From: Gonapodya prolifera JEL478
Taxonomy: Eukaryota > Monoblepharomycota > Monoblepharidomycetes > Monoblepharidales > Gonapodyaceae
Direction of reading: 5' to 3'
NCBI GenBank assembly: GCA_001574975.1
Contig: KQ965733.1
Span: forward strand, 437,012 to 501,011
Length of the DNA: 64,000 nt
Shown here: positions 60,675 to 64,000 of the stretch, piece by piece
How positions within the stretch are numbered: position 1 is the stretch's first letter
How the letters are laid out: each line of letters starts with the position of its first letter
Notes under the pieces: generated by a model
Told to the model about the DNA's origin: nothing
Database searches by the model: none
What the model saw: the letters and a program-made list of their open reading frames with translations, nothing else
Made by a program: the position numbers and the translations under genes

Positions 60675-61793
60675 ATGGTGAGCTTGGAATCCCTGCCTGC
60701 GTCGAGGCCCCTCGAAAGTTTTTTAATGGACCCGTTGCCGACGCTTATGCCATCCTTCCTCGGCCGACCTTCGTAAACGCCGACTGACAGAGCATTATGG
60801 ATTACAACGGAGCGGTAAGGTTTCCTAAAGGAAAGACCTGGTGATCTGAATGCCCCTTGATTGATGTCTTGCCTGATTCCTCTCCCCCGTCAACCGTCGT
60901 GGAACCCAGGCCATCGTGGCCATGAAGGTCAGTCAATCCTTCTGTTTTATCGAACCCTCCGCCTTTGTAATCGTTCTCCTGGTCGAAACCCTTCTGTGAC
61001 TCATTTTCATACAACTACAGGGCAAAAACTGCGTCGCTATTGCTTCTGACCGGCGATTCGGTGTGCAGGCGCAAACTGTCTCCACCAACTTCAAGAAGAT
61101 ATTCGAGGTGCACCCGCAACTGTACTACGGGCTTGGAGGACTGGCTACGGATGTATTGACTCTGTGAGTTTGCATGTGTGGCGATGAAGGTGCGGACGGT
61201 CCCCATAATGAAGCTGGTCTGTTGAACAGCTCCGAAATCTTCGAGTACAAACTCAGCATGTACAAGCTCCGTGAGGGCCGCGACATTTCCCCAAAGACGT
61301 TTGCCAACCTTGCGGCGTCAACCCTGTACGAGCGGCGCTTTGGCCCTTGGTTTGTGGAACCCGTCATTGCTGGCTTGGAAAAGGACGGCACACCGTTCGT
61401 ATGCGGAATGGACCTCATCGGCGCTCTCAACTTTGCGACGGACTTCATCGTTTCGGGAACCGCGAAGGAGCAGTTGTATGGTATGGCGGAGAGCTTGTGG
61501 GAGCCTGACCTGGTTGGTTCGACACATGTCGAAGGTTGTTGGAGGGTGTGTTCTCAACATATTCCGATTGTTCCACTACGATACAGGGTCCTGAGGATCT
61601 CTTCGAGATCATCTCTCAAACCCTACTGAACGCTCAGGATCGTGATGCGCTGAGTGGATGGGGTGGGGTTGTCACGGTCATGTGAGTTCTCGATGGCGAC
61701 CTGCAAAATGTGCAAACGTGTTAATATCAAGTGTGCACTTGCAGTACGCCCGAAGGAGCGACAACTCGTTACTTGAAGAGCAGAATGGATTAG
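60675..61793 (+). CDS. PSMB3: 20S proteasome subunit beta type-3
   Basis: Exons 60675-60677, 60791-60814, 60910-60927, 61021-61163, 61230-61512, 61587-61681 and 61745-61793 sum to 615 nt and give 204 residues; the family has 205. The first exon codes only the start Met, and the next two are 24 and 18 nt; together they spell MSIMDYNGA and AIVAMK, the expected N-terminus. [43 protein letters not shown] and AESLWEP follow, with YLKSRMD at the end. Beta-3 is a non-catalytic ring subunit, so the absence of a processed N-terminal Thr is normal. The spacing to IDI1 is only 112 bp. Confidence 0.93.
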
Positions 61794-62166
61794 TTGAACT
61801 GTACATAATGGAAATAGCATCGATGTCTATGAAGCGTCATAAACCAAGCCAATGGGACTTTCAATAAACTGCCGGAAAAATGTGCGGGTAAAATGTGCTT
61901 CGGCCACGTTTGTACAGTGCACACACCACCTAGTCTTCGCAAAAACTGTGACTCTTCAAGGGGACATGGGACCGAGTTTGCAGGGGAAAAGGCGAGTGAT
62001 TCGAACAATTTTGGACACGGAGATTTGAGATCCGTGCTAAAACGTTCCGCACTGTTAAAGCGGTGATCACTTCCCAATGAACAAATGTTCTGCCAACCTC
62101 GTTGCCGAAAACGGACCACAACTAAACAATAGAACGCAAGGAGGATCGTCACAGGGAATCGCTCAG
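61794..62166. other. Intergenic spacer
   Basis: About 370 bases between proteasome beta-3 and the next gene on the same strand. No gene is supported. Confidence 0.5.
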
Positions 62167-63942
62167 ATGACATTGACCGCAGTGTGGGCCAAGCAAGCTG
62201 TTTCGTCGCCAGTGTCGAAATCACAGAGCAGTCAGGCGAACTCGAGGCTGGGACCATCGTCTTCGTCTGAGAGGCAGGCTGTGAACAGCGAAGTCATTGT
62301 TGTAGACGACGATGTCGATGAGGTTTTGATTGAGGTCCCAGCGGTGGGACGAGTGGACAGAGCTCGCTCGTTCACAGCGTCACCAGCGGTCTCCAAGGCT
62401 TCATCAACTGCGATGTCAGTTGCGTCAATATCGTCAGCACTACAGTCAACTTCCGGGAGCTCCCCCGTCTCGCGACATATTGCGCGTCAACGCACGCCTT
62501 CCCCAACTCCATCGGTGAAGAGACGCCGGATCGTTAAAACTCAACCACTGGATCCCCTGTCGTCGCCCCTTTCTCCTCTCCCCATGTCTCTCACCCACCC
62601 GCAACCGAACACTGCAGAGAGCGCGAATCGCTCCGTCTCGTCTACACGGACAAACTCTGACCGCAATACATCTCTCTCCGCCCTTCCCCTCGGGTCTTCC
62701 TCGCGACGACGATTTCATACTGGTCTTACTGACCTCACAGGCTCAGACTCAAACTTACACCGATCTTTCAAGTCTCCTCCGTCGCCTCAGTCCGCCGATG
62801 GAAGCCCGGAACGTTGGCAGGAAGCATCGGACAGCATTGACTTCGAGAACTCGCCCGTCGCTGTTTTTGATGGAGACGCGAGCCGGGTCCATGAAGATGG
62901 TGTGCCACTTCACGACCCAATCGATGATGTGATTGATCTCGAGTCACCGCGACTCCGGCGGTCTGACAACCCGAAGAAGTCGTCGAAGGGGAGTGCAAAA
63001 GATGTCAAAGTTGTCGCGAGCAAAGTCTCCATTGATGTCGATCAAATGGATGATCTTGGGAGGCCCCCCGTCTCGCCGCATGCTACAATGAACTCTTCCA
63101 CCGCGAAGATTCCCACACAGGACTTCAACATCGATGGCATCGCCGAACCGTGGTATGATGATGAATTCGACGATGAAAATTCCGGCGCAGGAGAAGTCGA
63201 CAGAAGCGTTTCCTCGAACGTTACTCGAACGCGCCGCCATTATACCCCCCGGCACGTCAATCCTTCGTCTCGACCGGATCGCACACCTCCCCAAATCTCC
63301 TCCAGCGCCCGCCACAACCCCGCCACCACCCGACCAATACCATCTCGACGTGGTTCTTTGGGACCAAATCCATCCCCCTCCCGTGCGGGTCCCCGCCCCC
63401 AACCATCCTTCACCATTATAATTCCGACTGGACCACGAACACCACCACTCCCTTCCTCGCGCAAGCCTGGTGGACCTCGGCCAATGCCCTCTGCGAATGC
63501 AGTTGGCGTGTCCATTGTTAGAGAGACGGCTGTCGCGTCCGTGACGACGGCCATTGTACATAAGCCCACAACGGAACCCCCCCGGCCACCACCCCGTCCA
63601 ACCTCATCGCCATTGGCTTCGCATCCTTCAAAGCGCGTTGATAACTCTGACTCCGATTCAGACTCCTCGTTACCCTCACCGTCTCGGTTACTTCATCCTC
63701 GGAAGGCTGCAAGTGTTGCGCCAAGTGCACCTCCTACAGAAGAGAATCTTTCTCGGCGCTCGTCATCCCGCATCAACTCTCATTCCACGCCTGCGGCAAT
63801 TGCGAGGAGCTCGTCGGGAGCGCTTGGAGTGAACACTTTTGGTGCAGGTGTGGACCCGTCGGTGGTCCGGCTTCGAAAGCTGATGGAGGACAGGCGGAAG
63901 CGTGAGGAAGAGGAAAAGTGGAGAGGGCAAGTAAGGGCAGAG
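62167..63942 (+). CDS. Large disordered Ser/Pro-rich protein, cut by the window edge
   Basis: An open frame from the ATG at 62167 runs 592 codons to a GTAAGT donor at 63943, so the gene continues beyond the window. There is no folded domain. The chain is rich in Ser, Pro, Arg and Thr. It holds hydrophobic-acidic strings VIVVDDDVDEVLIEV, DVIDLESP and LTDLTG that fit SUMO-interaction motifs, and an acidic patch WYDDEFDDE. A basic cluster VKRRRIVK is a likely nuclear signal. The end (VVRLRKLMEDRRKREEEEKW) begins a charged helix or coiled coil. It resembles the gene at 18360-21787 in style, but I see no alignable similarity. Confidence 0.65.
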
Positions 63943-64000
63943 GTAAGTAGTGGAGTTTGGGGTCCATGTTTTGCATGCCTGCTTGAATCCCCGAATGTGG

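Overview
This 64 kb window is nuclear DNA of an intron-rich eukaryote, most likely an early-diverging, zoosporic (chytrid-like) fungus. Seen directly: dense genes on both strands, short GT-AG introns mostly 50-160 nt, and many tiny exons. Inferred from gene content: fungal-type families (GATA zinc finger, Sen54, exocyst Sec10, V-ATPase E, PRMT3 with an N-terminal zinc finger) sit beside families often lost in yeasts and moulds (an augmin HAUS8/AUG8 subunit, VWA8, a dynein roadblock light chain, globin-like proteins). The lineage is an inference; no rRNA gene is present to fix it. I found no tRNA, rRNA, CRISPR array or intact transposon.

Layout. 1-8 kb: an F-box protein with a broken tandem copy at the left edge, a BTB-domain protein, and a methyltransferase pseudogene. 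8-18 kb: an ankyrin-repeat protein, two tandem globin-like genes ending in a CaaX prenylation box, and an augmin HAUS8-like gene. 18-33 kb: a large disordered protein with SUMO-interaction-like motifs, a GATA factor, a TOE1-type RNA deadenylase, a six-exon gene of unknown function, a small Tudor-like protein, a Josephin deubiquitinase and a secreted, probably GPI-anchored protein. 33-42 kb: V-ATPase subunit E, exocyst Sec10 and PRMT3. 42-51 kb: a 20-exon VWA8 gene and TRAPPC13, divergently arranged. 51-64 kb: an F-box protein with a repetitive Lys/Arg tail, a small basic protein, a coiled-coil protein, tRNA-splicing endonuclease Sen54, dynein roadblock, isopentenyl-diphosphate isomerase, proteasome beta-3, and a disordered protein that runs off the right edge.

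Most genes are housekeeping and do not form one pathway. Exon models were made by hand by matching splice phase and known family motifs. Where all exon lengths sum to a multiple of three and the family motif runs unbroken across the joins, the model is strong. The two most interesting signals are (1) a family of related GC-rich repeats lying inside four unusually long introns of unrelated genes, in all four cases in the sense orientation, which looks like introner-type intron gain, and (2) a tandem pair of globin-like proteins with coiled-coil N-termini and a C-terminal CKVM prenylation signal.
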